NCBI GenBank assembly: GCA_016169945.1
Contig: JADLSH010000155.1
Span: 2,363,501 to 2,427,500 of the forward strand
From: Trachythela sp. YZ-2020
Taxonomy: Eukaryota > Cnidaria > Anthozoa > Malacalcyonacea > Clavulariidae
Direction: 5' to 3'
DNA length: 64,000 nucleotides
Shown: piece after piece, positions 20,528 to 31,403 of the stretch
Layout: every line of letters starts with the position of its first letter
Numbering within the stretch: the first letter of the stretch is position 1
Translations under genes and position numbers: made by a program
Notes under the pieces: model-generated
Databases searched by the model: none
What the model saw: the letters and a program-made list of their open reading frames with translations, nothing else
Told to the model about the DNA's origin: nothing

Positions 20528-21230
20528 AGATAGGCAAACGAGCTATAGAATGATAGAAATTTATAGACGGTGAACCGCCAAGTATCAGCCCTGAAAAAAT
20601 GGTGGCTTCACGGCCTAACTTTGACTCATTTATTTTTCGGCGACGAGAATTTTTTGCCGTTTCTTAACTTCAGTTTGAAACTCACATGTAATTTTTGTGG
20701 GTTTTTTCACTTCCTTTTATGTTTTCTCCAAGTAATTTTTTAACCTCTTCTGTGACAGGAATTGAATTGGTTTTGTCATTAAACATAACAGAACTCTTAA
20801 GGAGCATGGATGCTTGTATTTGCACCGAAAAAACTGCATCGCAAAAATGAGCTCCCTCGAAAATGCCCAAATATCTTATGGTGCAAGTGAACCCCCACTT
20901 GCCTTGACCGATAAGGGTAAATACAAATGTAAAGCGATTTTACAGCTTTGCAGAAGTTTACCGAATAAGTTTTAAAGATGAAAGACAAATGGTCAGCTCC
21001 TGGTGGAAATGAAAAGTTTCTGTTAACCGAAAAGATTGCATTACGCTGGTCCAGCTCGAGCAACAATATAACGATAAGTAGGTTAAAAGCCGAGGAAATA
21101 AGAAAACAACTTGAATTGCACGCGACTAACGTAACGAACAGTACAGAAAATCTCAAAGAGAATTGAACGAGCTATATTCGAACGAAATAGAAACCATTCA
21201 ACAACAAACGAGCGGTCATGCCAGACGTCA
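20528..21230. other. Unassigned stretch
   Basis: Contains a plus-strand frame of 62 codons (20978-21166, lysine- and serine-rich) and overlapping minus-strand frames. None shows a domain I recognise. It may be the 5' part of the retroelement carrying the protease or SGNH frames downstream. Confidence 0.4.
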
Positions 21231-21239
21231 TCATACTCG

Positions 21240-21425
21240 AGCAACTTTTGGGTCAATTTTAGAGGTATAACAAGTGTCCGCGGCTAGGGACACAGATACA
21301 TTTAGCAAGCGAAGTAGGTCCATACCGACAATGACGGGAAAAGTAGATTGTTCAACTACTGTAAATCGGTGTTGGGCAACTTGTTGTTTTCCAACTTTGC
21401 AATCGGTTATCAAATCAAATGAGGT
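21240..21425 (-). pseudogene. Retropepsin-like fragment
   Basis: The minus-strand frame 21524-21231 contains QHRFTVVEQSTFPVIVGMDL followed by LRLLNVSVSLA. This is the pattern at the C-terminal end of retrotransposon aspartic proteases (a hydrophobic I-x-G-M-D-x-L segment). The catalytic D-T/S-G half is absent. Probably a Gypsy-type remnant truncated by the adjacent element. Confidence 0.5.
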
Positions 21426-22264
21426 CTGAAGGAGAGAATCATCATCTTGATATGAAGCAGAGTGAGTGGACAAAGATAGAAGAAAAGAAATCCAAGACTG
21501 GCAAGATTGAAACCAAAACATCATCTACCAACACAGACGCAAGAACACTTAATCCCTTTGAAGTGCTTATGAATGTGGACGAATTGTTAAGCCCCAGTGA
21601 TGACGACAACAACAACCTGAATATGGACGAATTGTTAAGCCCCAGTGATGACGACAACAACAACAACAACAACTGGCGAGAAAATAGTCGCAAAGTCATC
21701 AGTAAAAGCAAGAAAAACAATACTAAAACGAAATCCACCATTAAACCGGATATAAAGTCCAACCATGAGAAAACAGTCCTGGTGATAGGCGATTCCATGG
21801 TCAAACACATAGATGCAAGCAAAATTGGGCGAGCTGCAAGAAGCAAGGCAGTCTCACATTCATATAGTGGAGCCACAGTGAAGCAGCTTGCCAAGAAGTT
21901 TGAAGAAAATCAAACAGAGGAGCAAAAATTCAGCACCATCATCCTACATGTTGGGACAAATGATCTGGTACGTGATAACCCAGAGAAAGTAGCAGCCAAC
22001 ATGGAAAACCTGATCAACAAGGTAAAAGTCCACAGCGAAAAGATTGCAGTATCAGGTGCAACCAAACGCTATGATGGTAAGGTAAACAATAAAATAATTG
22101 AACAATATAATGATCTAGTTCATAGCTTATGCTCTAAACATAAAATAACCTATATTGATAATAGTTGCATAGGCAGATCTTTATTAAATAGATCAAGTCT
22201 CCATTTAAATCGTGAAGGTGATACTTCTGAATACTTTTCAACAAGTAACCATCATTATATTTAA
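21419..22264 (+). CDS. SGNH-hydrolase-type ORF of a non-LTR element
   Basis: An open frame of 281 codons. The N-terminus is acidic and Asn/Asp-rich with a duplicated 19-residue segment (NMDELLSPSDDDNNN). The C-terminal half is a GDSL/SGNH-type esterase fold: VLVIGDSMV (serine block) near residue 120, IILHVGTNDLV near 175 and LHLNREGD near the end. SGNH esterases are known in proteins of CR1-group retroelements. Here the frame runs directly into a 3' tail without any reverse transcriptase, so the element is internally deleted. The start at 21419 may lie inside older sequence. Confidence 0.7.
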   Translation: MRSEGENHHLDMKQSEWTKIEEKKSKTGKIETKTSSTNTDARTLNPFEVLMNVDELLSPSDDDNNNLNMDELLSPSDDDNNNNNNWRENSRKVISKSKKNNTKTKSTIKPDIKSNHEKTVLVIGDSMVKHIDASKIGRAARSKAVSHSYSGATVKQLAKKFEENQTEEQKFSTIILHVGTNDLVRDNPEKVAANMENLINKVKVHSEKIAVSGATKRYDGKVNNKIIEQYNDLVHSLCSKHKITYIDNSCIGRSLLNRSSLHLNREGDTSEYFSTSNHHYI

Positions 22265-22516
22265 CAAAGTCTGTTGAACCGTCAGGACTATCAGTGGCAG
22301 CCATCTTGTGACCAGGTATAAATGAGTACAAAGTAAATTGATTACCTGTAAATAGTCTAACAACGTTATTATTATGTAAATAATTTAAATATTCCATCTT
22401 TTAAAACATAAGTATTTTTGTAAATAGCTCTAAATTGTAACATTTTTTATTTTTTGCACACGCCCCTCGTGGAAATCAGCTTCGGTTGACGAGGTCAGCG
22501 TGTATAAATAAAGTTT

Positions 22517-22518
<2 letters not shown>
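22265..22518 (+). mobile_element. 3' end of the same non-LTR element
   Basis: Shares the segment CGCCCCTCGTGGAAATCA..GTTGACGAGG(T/C)CAGCGT with 53839-53882, then TAAATAAA and a short-repeat tail. Both sites therefore derive from one family whose 3' ends finish in simple repeats. It inserted into the last recognised exon of the minus-strand transposase-like gene. Confidence 0.75.

Positions 22519-22585
<67 letters not shown>
22519..22585. repeat. (TATC)n microsatellite tail
   Basis: About 17 TATC units forming the 3' tail of the non-LTR insertion. On the minus strand the repeat supplies the TAG stop that ends exon 9 of the gene at 22586-31644. Confidence 0.95.
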
Positions 22586-22742
22586 ATGCTTTAGGGTTCT
22601 TCACATGCTCAGCCCTAAAGTTTCCAGAACGCTTGGAATACAACTTGTGGTATCTGCCCTCAATAACATCTCTAAATATATGAAAGTTGTGATCTATGGC
22701 AGCCAGCAGTGACCTTGCTGTATAACCCTCATATCTACAGGC
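22586..22742 (-). pseudogene. Exon 9 of the transposase-like gene, truncated
   Basis: The acceptor TTTTTGCCTGTAG precedes YEGYTARSLLAAIDHNFHIF and YHKLYSKRSGNFRAEHVKNP. It joins exon 8 in phase. The reading frame ends at a stop formed by the TATC tail of the inserted non-LTR element, so the natural C-terminus is lost or displaced. Confidence 0.65.
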
Positions 22743-23219
22743 AAAAATAAAAACAGTGCACAAAAATAGTAATAAACCAAACAAGGGGCTTTTCTATTTA
22801 TACCACGTATCATTGAAATCATATTAGACATAAAGATTGATGACACTTACGAAAATCCAATCCTTTTAGAAGCACACTTACGAAAATCCAATCCTTTTAG
22901 AAGCATGGAATTAAAATTTTCTACATTGCTTGTGTGCCTAGCATGAAACAGTAAATGTCATGTTTACCAGTAGAATATAATGGACAGATCCGGACTCTGA
23001 TAGAGGTGGCTAACATTTTTTAAGGTGGGTGCATCCTGTCACCACCACAAAGTAAATAAAAAAGCCATATTTAATCATCAAAATATCAGTAAGCACTGGC
23101 TGATGCTGTAATTTATAGGGAGATGCACATTTTTTATTTTTTATGTGGGGTGTGCACACCCCTCCCCCGGAAAATATGTCTATGGAATATAATATTATCT
23201 TTTCATTATTTACCTAAAA
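22743..23219. other. Intron 8 of the transposase-like gene
   Basis: No domain seen. It contains a direct repeat of ACACTTACGAAAATCCAATC (22843 and 22866). A C-rich segment near 23150 (CACACCCCTCCCCCGGAAA) resembles the interior of hAT-type MITEs, but I could not define its ends. Confidence 0.45.
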
Positions 23220-23430
23220 AACACATAGAACTGGAGACTTTTAAGCCACTTTGGATCAAATACAATTGAACGCAGTTGTGTTGCAGCCCTTGGTAAGAAT
23301 TGTTTTTCCAGATTCCAATTGGGTCAAGGGACCAAGTAATTCCCAATAATTCACTTCTTCCCACTCATGTTCTTCTTCCCACTCATGTTCTCCACGGACA
23401 TGATGAATTATGCCAATCCAGGTGTCCTAC
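23220..23430 (-). pseudogene. Exon 8 of the transposase-like gene
   Basis: Encodes DTWIGIIHHVRGEHEW with a small in-frame repeat EEEHEWEE, then after a frame change FLPRAATQLRSIVFDPKWLK and SLQFYVFFR, ending at donor GTAAATAATG in phase 2. The W-x-x-x-x-HHV-x-x-x-HEW pattern is a strong family marker. Confidence 0.6.
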
Positions 23431-23850
23431 AAATGAAGACAGGAACATAATATACTCAACAACTCATTAGGTGGCAAAGTACTGTATCATGCATGATACA
23501 TCTCTATCATTTTAGACTCTGCACAACACCCGGGAACAGAGTATTCTGCATTGATTCATTATGGCAAGGTTATCTTATTGATGAGTACAATTGTCAGTTC
23601 TATGGTACCTGTAGGCAGAGTGAAAGAATAAAGTATTGTGGGGTGCATTGCAGCTTAATGGTTTAGCAGGAGACATACAGTACATTGGCTTATTAACATG
23701 GTCAACCCATTACTTTGCTAATATGCAAACTGCAAAGCTCTTCAAGACATGACTAGTAAAAGCTTCTGGAATAGACAGATGAAATAATATTGTGGGTGCA
23801 CAGGGACATAATGAATTATTGGGAATTAAATATATATTCATTGCAAATAC

Positions 23851-23948
23851 CTTAAGCTTAGTTAAATCCCCTTTGCACTCTTCTGCAGAGTGCCAAAGTG
23901 GTTTCGAACAGGTTGTGCCCATTCTTTAAGTGCATCACACCCGTTTGG
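23851..23948 (-). pseudogene. Exon 7 of the transposase-like gene, cut by a retroelement
   Basis: Encodes ALKEWAQPVRNHF and, after loss of one base, HSAEECKGDLTKLK, ending at a GT donor in phase 0. N-H-F followed by a spaced H..C is the expected zinc-binding or C-terminal segment of the family. The upstream end is truncated by the non-LTR fragment. Confidence 0.6.
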
Positions 23949-24845
23949 TCCCTGGTTATACGTTCTGATGATAAATGACCTGACGACATCACATAGCGAT
24001 CCTTGGAAATTTGTGGATGACACTACTATTTCGGAAATTGGACTGTAACCAACCTAGCCGAACTAAACGAAGATAAAAGTAAAGAACTTAGGATTGATTT
24101 TTCTAGGAATAGTAATCCTAGCAGCAAGCTAGCCCCGATAATGGTCAATGGCAAAGAACTCGAGATAGTGAGCTATGCTAAAATCCTTGGACTTACAGTC
24201 AGCAGTGATCTAAAATGGAGAGCACACGTAGAGAAAATCGTTTCTAAAGCTACCAAGAGATTATATCTGATAACGCAACTTAAACGAGCAAAGGTCCCCA
24301 CTGAAGATATTATACTGATTTATTGTGCATGTATCCGGTCGATCTTGGAATACGCGTCGCCTGTGTTTCATAACTCGTTGCCAAAATATCTAAACCAAGA
24401 GATTGAGAGGGTACGTACAAAAACGTTTCCTGAGAAGAGTATATCCGGACCTCTCTTACGATAACGCTATCAAAATCTCGAAGTTAGATTCATTGTTTGA
24501 TCGTAGATCAGCTGCTTGCCTCAAACTCTTTGAAGAAGCCCAAGACCAAGATCATAAATTACACTCATTATTTCCTCAGGAAAAAGTCTGTTCATATTCC
24601 CTAAGACGATGTAGTAAATTCTCTATACCTCGAATGCGAACTGATCGGTATAAGAACTCATTCATAATCGCTAACAGTCTTCAACAATAGTTTATTTATT
24701 TGTAATTGTAATATAACCATATTCTAATCTAATTTTTACCTATTATGTATATATTATTAGGTCCTTTTTTTATTGTACATCGTATACAATTCAGTTGTTT
24801 TTATTGTAACTGCAAATTACGATTATTAAAGTCAATCAATCAATC
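23949..24845 (+). mobile_element. Non-LTR retrotransposon fragment (RT C-terminal part)
   Basis: Starts with an RT-like GPWLYVLMINDL and FVDDTTIS (the Y/F-x-D-D catalytic block of motif C), then frame 24141-24464 (KILGLTVSSDLKWRAHV and CIRSILEYASPVFH) and frame 24403-24690 (NAIKISKLDSLFDRRS). The two main frames overlap through a frameshift near 24440. It ends in a TCAA repeat near 24830-24845. The 5' truncation abuts exon 7 of the host gene. CR1/L2-like by pattern; exact clade undetermined. Confidence 0.8.
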
Positions 24846-24937
24846 GAGAACGTTTCTTTGCAGCCTAAGTACATACACAATACCCATATGGAATTGCTTC
24901 CAATATATAAAAGCCAAAATTAAAAATGTTCCATACT

Positions 24938-25010
24938 TACTTTGTTAATCTTGGCTATAAGATTGACAGACTTATGCCATAATGTCTAATGAATGGAAGA
25001 AATTCTCCTG
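24938..25010 (-). pseudogene. Exon 6 of the transposase-like gene
   Basis: Encodes NFFHSLDI and, after a one-base shift, WHKSVNLIAKINK, ending at a consensus donor GTAAGTATGG. The H-x-x-D-x-WHK-S pattern matches the segment after the second aspartate in this family. Confidence 0.6.
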
Positions 25011-25603
25011 TTTACCTAAAGTTATTATATTTAAAAAAATAGTAATGAATATGTGTCTTGATTGTGTATCTGGCCAGTGGCAAGCTACCAGCCTTAGCAA
25101 CTGGCCATGCTATGCAAATATTTAGTAATTTAAATTATTGAAACCTTTAGAAATCTATGTCTTCAGACTAATTAATTTCAACTTTATTAGCATACTGTAG
25201 CATGATGGCTTCACCACTGTATCTGGCAGATACTTTATAAATGCATAATGCAATGTAAATCATGTAAAGGTGGTTCCACAAATTTGGGCAGGGTACAAAA
25301 ATCGACATATATGAAGTAAACATAAGTATCTTGATTTTTGGAATGCTTTTACACAAATTTTAACGCGATGATTTAGTGTTAGCCACTGTCATATAAATAA
25401 TCTTGTTTCTATGTGTTATAAAGGCCATTTATATGGAGAGTCTGAAAACAAACCTTCCCTGAAATGCTAGTAAGTTTTTGTTTTCTTTTATACGCTGTCA
25501 TAATATATACAAACGAGATTATCTAGTAGAAAGATATTGCACATCGCATGCAATCATGGTCAGCCATTTTGCACTGTCACATAAAATGTAACGTAAACCC
25601 TAC

Positions 25604-26843
25604 CTTTCAACTCTCTAGTCATCTTTATTATTATACTGGATGCATCTGTGACCAATTCACTGACACTCAAAGCTTCAATGGCCCTTTCTAACATCCTTTT
25701 ACATCCAATCTTTTCCATTAATATTGATGTTCCACCTGCTTCTCTCTTATCCACAACTTCCACATCCACTATGACATTCAAGAAGGTGTCCATCATGACA
25801 TAAAGACAATACTTAGCACAGAAACCAGGTGAATCCATCCTTCCATCACCTGCCAGTACCATGGATTCACCTTTGTATACTTCTCACAACATGGTTTTCA
25901 TTTTTGACCAGAAATCGTTTATGCAGGGTACAGCATAAAGAGACTGATTTCCTGTGAAATGTGTCTGTGACACAAAGTTCTAATTCAGACATTTGCATAA
26001 AGGGACAATTTCTCAAAATTGTTGCCAGAAAAAAGGACTGCTGCAGATAGAAGGGTTGGAGTAACATAAACGTTGTGATTGCGCTTTTGACAAATGAGTG
26101 AAGAGGAATGCCATACTCCACCATGGCCTTTCTCACACATGTACACTAATGATAGCACAGCACCATAAACTTTCTTTTCAATAACTTCTTGCTTTGCAGT
26201 ACAGTTGTCCTACCTACATGGCCCAATGAGCAAAGATGTCTCTACTAGTACTCTTTCTTTTTTAAACAATTTCACAAAGCCATCCAATCTTTGATCAACC
26301 TTCTTTAAATCACTCAGTTTCTCCTTTAATTTACTTTCCATTTCTTCTTTGTATTTTCTAAATGTCAATGGTCCATAACATGGCTGTGGTTCTCGGCATT
26401 CTTTTTCAACTTGTGCCGAGTTACCAATATTCAATGGAATGCTCCCATGGGCATCCAATTTTACTGACCCAACATTTGACGAAATAGTCACATTGACGCT
26501 GGCCAGTACTGAATCGTCAACATCTAAACCAGTCATTGTAGCACTAGCTTGACCTGAATTGTCAACATCTAAACCAGTCATGGTAGCACTGGCTTGACGT
26601 GAATTGTCAATATTTAAAACAGTCATTGTAGCATTGGCTTGATCTGAATTATCAATATCTAAAGCAGTCATTGTAGCACAGGCTTGGACTGAATTGTCAA
26701 TATCTAAAACAGTCATTGTAGCATTGGCTTGAACTGAATTGTCAATGTCTAAAGCGGTCAATGTAGCATTGGCTTGATCTGAATTGTCAACATCTAGAGC
26801 GGTCATTGTTGCACTATCTTGCATTGAATTTTCAAGGAGCATC
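25604..26843 (-). pseudogene. Exon 5: in-frame minisatellite, coiled coil and nuclease-like core
   Basis: Seven imperfect 20-residue repeats (ATMTALDIDNSDQAN type) at about 26827-26480, then a Lys/Glu-rich coiled coil (EEMESKLKEKLSDLKKVDQR), then TLLSAAVLFSGNNFEKLSLY, YAVPCINDFWSK, GDGRMDSPGFCAKYC and SELVTDASS. The first aspartate motif (GDGRMDSPG) and a later LVTD are candidate catalytic positions. A TAG at about 26210 interrupts the frame, a frameshift lies near 25985 and a TGA lies near 25884. The donor GTAGGG follows at 25603. Confidence 0.7.
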
Positions 26844-27499
26844 CTATCATAAAAAGTATAATTTTATTGCCAAAATAATAAGTGATAGAAAATGTAGGGC
26901 AGCACTGCAGTCAAGGGATTTTTGACAGAAATAAACTATGTCAGAAAGAAGAAAATATTTTATGCATGACTACTAATTTTTAAATCTACGATGGGCTGGA
27001 TATTGATGGGTTGTCTTTTCCAATGAACAACACAATTTGAAATTTTAATCCTCTGTTGTTATCAAGCAAAAATTATGCATTTACTCATGCAAATTTGTTT
27101 AAAAATTATGAAAATTACTTGTGAACAATGTTTATGGGTATAGCTTCTTTAAAAAATTGTCCAGTTCAAAGGTATCATAGTCTGAAATATATTTTATTTA
27201 ATCATTTATTAAAAAAAAAGATTTCATTGATGGCCGACAATCCTTCTGGATTTTCCCAAACTGTCCCTGACGTTTTTCCTCCTAACCCCTCTGGAAATTC
27301 CAGTTTTACTACTTTTATACCCCCTGGAAATTCCAGTTTTTCATTACTGTCATACTGATCTTTAGATATCATACAGTGGGCAGCCAGCCATGGCAACCAG
27401 TCATGCTGGTCAGCCGACGATGCAATGTTACATATATATTGATAAGGTTGGCATCTATTTATTGCTTTTGCACCACACCAAATCATAGTTAAATCAGAC

Positions 27500-27513
27500 C
27501 CACTATTAAATAG
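27500..27513 (+). repeat. 14-bp target duplication, left
   Basis: CCACTATTAAATAG is repeated exactly at 30244-30257 and brackets the inverted Penelope-like pair. Confidence 0.88.
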
Positions 27514-27600
27514 GATATCGTAGACTTTAATTCAGCGTCGGCCACGGACATATAGAACAAATTGAGGGTTGCTTCGCGTGGCCTAAAATATACAGAAAAA

Positions 27601-27646
27601 ATCTCGACGTTTCGAGCTAAAGCCCTTCGTCAGGAGAAATTAGTAG
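27601..27646 (-). ncRNA. Hammerhead-ribozyme-like motif, minus arm
   Basis: On the minus strand TCTC precedes CTGACGA, followed by stem II GGGCT/AGCTC, the GAAA box, a two-base-pair stem III and GTC, and then GAGA which closes stem I. This matches the minimal type I hammerheads described in Penelope-like elements. Activity is not shown. Confidence 0.65.
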
Positions 27647-27923
27647 ACAGATAAACACATTACATCAGCTTTTATAGCAACGCTATAAAAGGTGTCACGT
27701 GAACAAAATATTAACCAATGAAAATAAAGTAGTCATAACAATCATAACAAAATATAATTAAGATGTAGAGATATAAGCTGCGTGCAGGCTTCGGCCCGAT
27801 TATAGGGTCGAAGGCCTGCGCACAGGCGTTACACTTACCAAAGCGCTATAAATGTCGTACAAGGGAAGGGAAGAGGGGATATAGAGGAAAGTATATAAGA
27901 AGTATTTAAGAGAAAATAATGAG

Positions 27924-28870
27924 CTAGATGAAGGAGAGGCGCTCATTGATACCATCAGCTTGAATGGTGCCAAGTTTAAAAATGAGACGCTTTTCTTGAT
28001 TCCGACGGGTATCATTACCACCAATAATGGGTTGAATGGCGCATATTTTCATATCATAAAAGGAGTGGTTGGCACTGTTGAAGCGCCTAGCAACCGGTTT
28101 GTTGTGCACATTGTTTTTAACATCACGCAAGTGCTCAGCAAACCTATCGCCTAAACGTCTTCCAGTCTCTCCGATGTAGAGCAAGCCACATTTGCTGCAA
28201 GAGATGCAGCAAACGAGGTTGGTGGAGATGCACGTGAAACTGTGCTTGATGACAAACTGAGATTTTGGAGCCGAAATACAGGTGGCGAGGTTTAAATGCT
28301 TACAAGTGTAGCACTTAGCACGACCACAGGAAACAGTGCCAGCTGGTGACACAGAGTCCTGTCGCAGTGAGCTGTGCACTAGGGTTTCCCGGATGTTTTT
28401 ACTGTGTCGAAAAGAGACTAGTGGAGAAAATGGAAGACGTTGCAGGGTCATTTTTAAGTAGATTAAAATTCCGGCAAAAGATGTCCCTTACTTTAAAATT
28501 GAAGGGATGAAAGGTTAAAACTAAAGGTACTTTTTGATTAGAAATTGAAACCGAAGGTTCTCTTAAGGTGTCTGAACGGGGTATAAGGGAGGCCTTGTTA
28601 AGGGCAGTATCTAAAAGGTGGGAAGGATAACCACGATTCACAAAAAAGCTTCTCATTTCTGAACATTTGGCATCGAAGTCGTCGTCTTCACTGCAGAGGC
28701 GACGAAGACGTAAGAATTGAGAGTAAGGGATAGCAGTTTTAGTGTGCTTAGGATGACAGGATGAGAAGAGAAGATAGCTGTGGGAGTCAGTAGGCTTGTA
28801 AAAGACAGATGTGCTCAGCCTATTACCATTGATAGAAATGAGAATGTCTAGGAATGATACACTGGTATCA
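27924..28870 (-). pseudogene. PLE RT C-terminus plus GIY-YIG, minus arm
   Basis: Two overlapping frames. 28980-28399 encodes SVSFLDILIS, STSVFYKPTDSHSYLLFSSC and LRRLCSEDDDF, typical of the C-terminal part of Penelope-like reverse transcriptases. 28451-27924 encodes a Cys-rich segment (CGRAKCYTCKHL) and then LLYIGETGRRLGDRFAEHL, a GIY-YIG endonuclease block with the conserved arginine. The frame break near 28430 and the missing RT core make it inactive. Confidence 0.82.
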
Positions 28871-28925
28871 CAGTGTATACACTGGTGTACACTGGTATCA
28901 CAGTTCACATGGGAGATCAGTGAGA

Positions 28926-29875
28926 CCAGTGTATCATTCCTAGACATTCTCATTTCTATCAATGATAATAAGCTGAGCACATCTGTCTTTTACAAGCCTA
29001 CTGACTCCAACAGCTATCTTCTCTTCTCATCCTGTCATCCTAAGCACACTAAAACTGCTATCCCTTACTCTCAATTCTTACGTCTTCGTCGCCTCTGCAG
29101 TGAAGACGACGACTTCGATGCCAAATGTTCAGAAATGAGAAGCTTTTTTGTGAATCGTGGTTATCCTTCCCACCTTTTAGATACTGCCCTTAACAAGGCC
29201 TCCCTTATACCCCGTTCAGACACCTTAAGAGAACCTTCGGTTTCAATTTCTAATCAAAAAGTACCTTTAGTTTTAACCTTTCATCCCTTCAATTTTAAAG
29301 TAAGGGACATCATTCGCCGGAATTTTAATCTACTTAAAAATGACCCTGCAACGTCTTCCATTTTCTCCGAGACCCCACTAGTCTCTTTTCGACACAGTAA
29401 AAACATCCGGGAAACCCTAGTGCACAGCTCACTGCGACAGGACTCTGTGTCACCAGCTGGCACTGTTTCCTGTGGTCGTGCTAAGTGCTACACTTGTAAG
29501 CATTTAAACCTCGCCACCTGTATTTAGGCTCCAAAATCTCAGTTTGTCATCAAGCACAGTTTCACGTGCATCTCCTCCAACCTCGTTTACTGCATCTCTT
29601 GCAGCAAATGTGGCTTGCTCTACATCGGAGAGACTGGAAGACGTTTAGGCGATAGGTTTGCTGAGCACTTGCGTGATGTTAAGAACAATGTGCACAACAA
29701 ACCGGTTGCTATGCGCTTCAACAGTGCCAACCACTCCTTTTCTGATATGAAAATATGCGCCATTCAACCCACTATTGGTGGTAATGATACCCGTCGGAAG
29801 CAAGAAAAGCGTCTCATTTTTAAAGTTGGCACCATTCAGCCTGATTGTATCAATGAGCGCCTCTCCTTCATCTAG
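28926..29875 (+). pseudogene. PLE RT C-terminus plus GIY-YIG, plus arm
   Basis: Frame 28811-29527 carries the same RT end. It reads further than the minus arm because it lacks the frameshift, and stops in a TAG at about 29525 after HLNLATCI. Frame 29615-29875 has MLYIGETGRRLGDRFAEHL. The stop between the Cys-rich segment and the endonuclease separates the domains. Confidence 0.82.
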
Positions 29876-30156
29876 CTCATTCTTTTCTCTTAAATACTTC
29901 TTATATACTTTCCTCTATATCCCCTCTTCCCTTCCCTTGTACGACATTTATAGCGTTTTGGTAAGTGTAACGCCTGTGCGCAGGCCTTCGACCCCATAAT
30001 CGGCCGAAGCCTGCACGCAGCTTATATCTTTACATACTAATTCTATTTTGTTATGATTGTTATGACTACTTTATTTTCATTGGTTAATATTTTGTTCACG
30101 TAACAGCTTTTATAGCGTTGCTATAAAAGCTGATGTAATGTGTTTATCTGTCTACT

Positions 30157-30203
30157 AATTTCTCCTGACGAAGGGCTTTAGCTCGAAACGTCGAGATTTT
30201 GTC
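30157..30203 (+). ncRNA. Hammerhead-ribozyme-like motif, plus arm
   Basis: Same motif on the plus strand: CTGACGA at 30165-30171, GGGCT..AGCTC, GAAACGTC and a closing GAGA. It lies at the outer 3' end of the plus-strand PLE copy. Confidence 0.65.
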
Positions 30204-30243
30204 TATATCTTTTAGGCACACGCGAAGCAACCCTCAATTTGTT

Positions 30244-30257
30244 CCACTATTAAATAG
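30244..30257 (+). repeat. 14-bp target duplication, right
   Basis: Identical to 27500-27513. Confidence 0.88.
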
Positions 30258-30501
30258 TTCAGGCTAATTTTGTATTTGAATACCCTCTGAAAATATGGCT
30301 TTGCTATACCCCACCCCACTGTAAATCTTGATGCAATGATTCCCCCTGTTCTCTGGAATTTCCAGTCTCTTCCGTTTAGGCGGGGAGAGGGGGGTATCGA
30401 TATTTTCTGGAATACCAAAATTTCAATTCTCAATGAAATGTACTATTCAAATGTACCAGGCAAATCATATTGACAATTGTCAAAAGATCATTTTCTCTTA
30501 C

Positions 30502-30657
30502 CCAGCTTCTCCAGGTAAACAAATATCTGTTATTTGATTCTTATCCATTGTATGGTAGAGCTCATCTTCCTCTGACCAACTACCTTCATCACTGCTATCA
30601 TCCACTGAGGAAACAGAACTGAAACTTGTATCACTATAGGTATATTCTTCACTTGAG
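30502..30657 (-). pseudogene. Exon 4 of the transposase-like gene
   Basis: A 156-bp acidic exon encoding EEYTYSDTSFSSVSSVDDSS and SWSEEDELYHTMD, with acceptor TTTGATTTGCAG and donor GTAAGAG. It ends in phase 2, which fits exon 5. Intron 4 is the one that received the inverted Penelope-like pair. Confidence 0.65.
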
Positions 30658-30980
30658 CTGCAAATCAAAAATTTAATCATGAATACCAACCTGAAGCTAC
30701 TGTACAAGGCCTGTTTACACTACCCTCAACATTTGGGAAGTCATGGATAAAAGTGCTGGGTGTGCCAATTTTACAAGTGCTTGGAGTTCCTACATGGGTA
30801 GTCCAAGTATTCTTGAAGTGGCACAGGTAACAATTTTATCTGTGACGTGCTAAATTCTGAGCATAGTGTAAACAGGCATATTGAGTGACTATAGGATACT
30901 CACATGATGAATACATTGATACAAAGCAATTGACACAAAATTTATTATATCTAACACATAATTGAATATGAAGTTAATAC

Positions 30981-31144
30981 CTTTCTTGTGTATCTTTCCT
31001 TCGTATGGATTCCCAGCCTGGCTACCATAATCAGGATTGAGTTCATAGAATGCAGTGCTAACAAATGTAATGCTGTTCATACTACCAGATGAAAATCCAG
31101 TTACATCTATTTGTGACTGTTCTGATTCTGTGATGGACTGCTCT
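30981..31144 (-). pseudogene. Exon 3 of the transposase-like gene
   Basis: Begins EQSITESEQSQIDVTGFSSG and ends at AAAG|GTATTA. A stronger donor (GTGAGT) lies further on near 30898 within the same open frame. Neither donor gives the phase exon 4 needs, so this junction is unresolved. Confidence 0.5.
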
Positions 31145-31253
31145 CTATTAGCCACAACAAAACACGTAATGGCATTTTAGGCAAGCTTTTGTCACCATAA
31201 ATTATGTTATCAATATTAGGATGAACAACGAGAGAACTGTACATTTTACTTAC

Positions 31254-31332
31254 GTTTCACTGTAAGAGATGTTGAGAGGAGGAATTCCACCACCTTTTAT
31301 TGGAGTAGAATGACATTGCACCCTTGTTGGAC
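31254..31332 (-). pseudogene. Exon 2 of the transposase-like gene
   Basis: 79 bp between an acceptor (TTTTATGAACAG) and a consensus donor (GTAAGT). It encodes PTRVQCHSTPIKGGG and then IPPLNISYSE. Phases fit exons 1 and 3. Confidence 0.7.
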
Positions 31333-31403
31333 CTGTTCATAAAATAAACTGTCAATAACCAATAATGTACATTAGCTTCTTTATAAACAAAAAACATTAA
31401 TAC

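Larger units (their letters stand above)
27514..30243. mobile_element. Head-to-head pair of 5'-truncated Penelope-like elements
   Basis: Two arms of about 1.3 kb in inverted orientation (27514-28865 minus, 28926-30243 plus) with a 60-bp spacer, bracketed by one 14-bp target duplication. They therefore entered as one unit. Both start at the same RT point (FLDILISIN). Each arm encodes the end of a PLE reverse transcriptase and a GIY-YIG endonuclease, and ends in a sequence with a hammerhead-ribozyme core. Arms differ at scattered sites. The host site is intron 4 of the minus-strand gene. Confidence 0.85.

Noticed and set aside
20978..21166. A 62-codon frame upstream of the SGNH ORF
   Set aside because: It might be a retroelement N-terminal segment, but no motif supports this.
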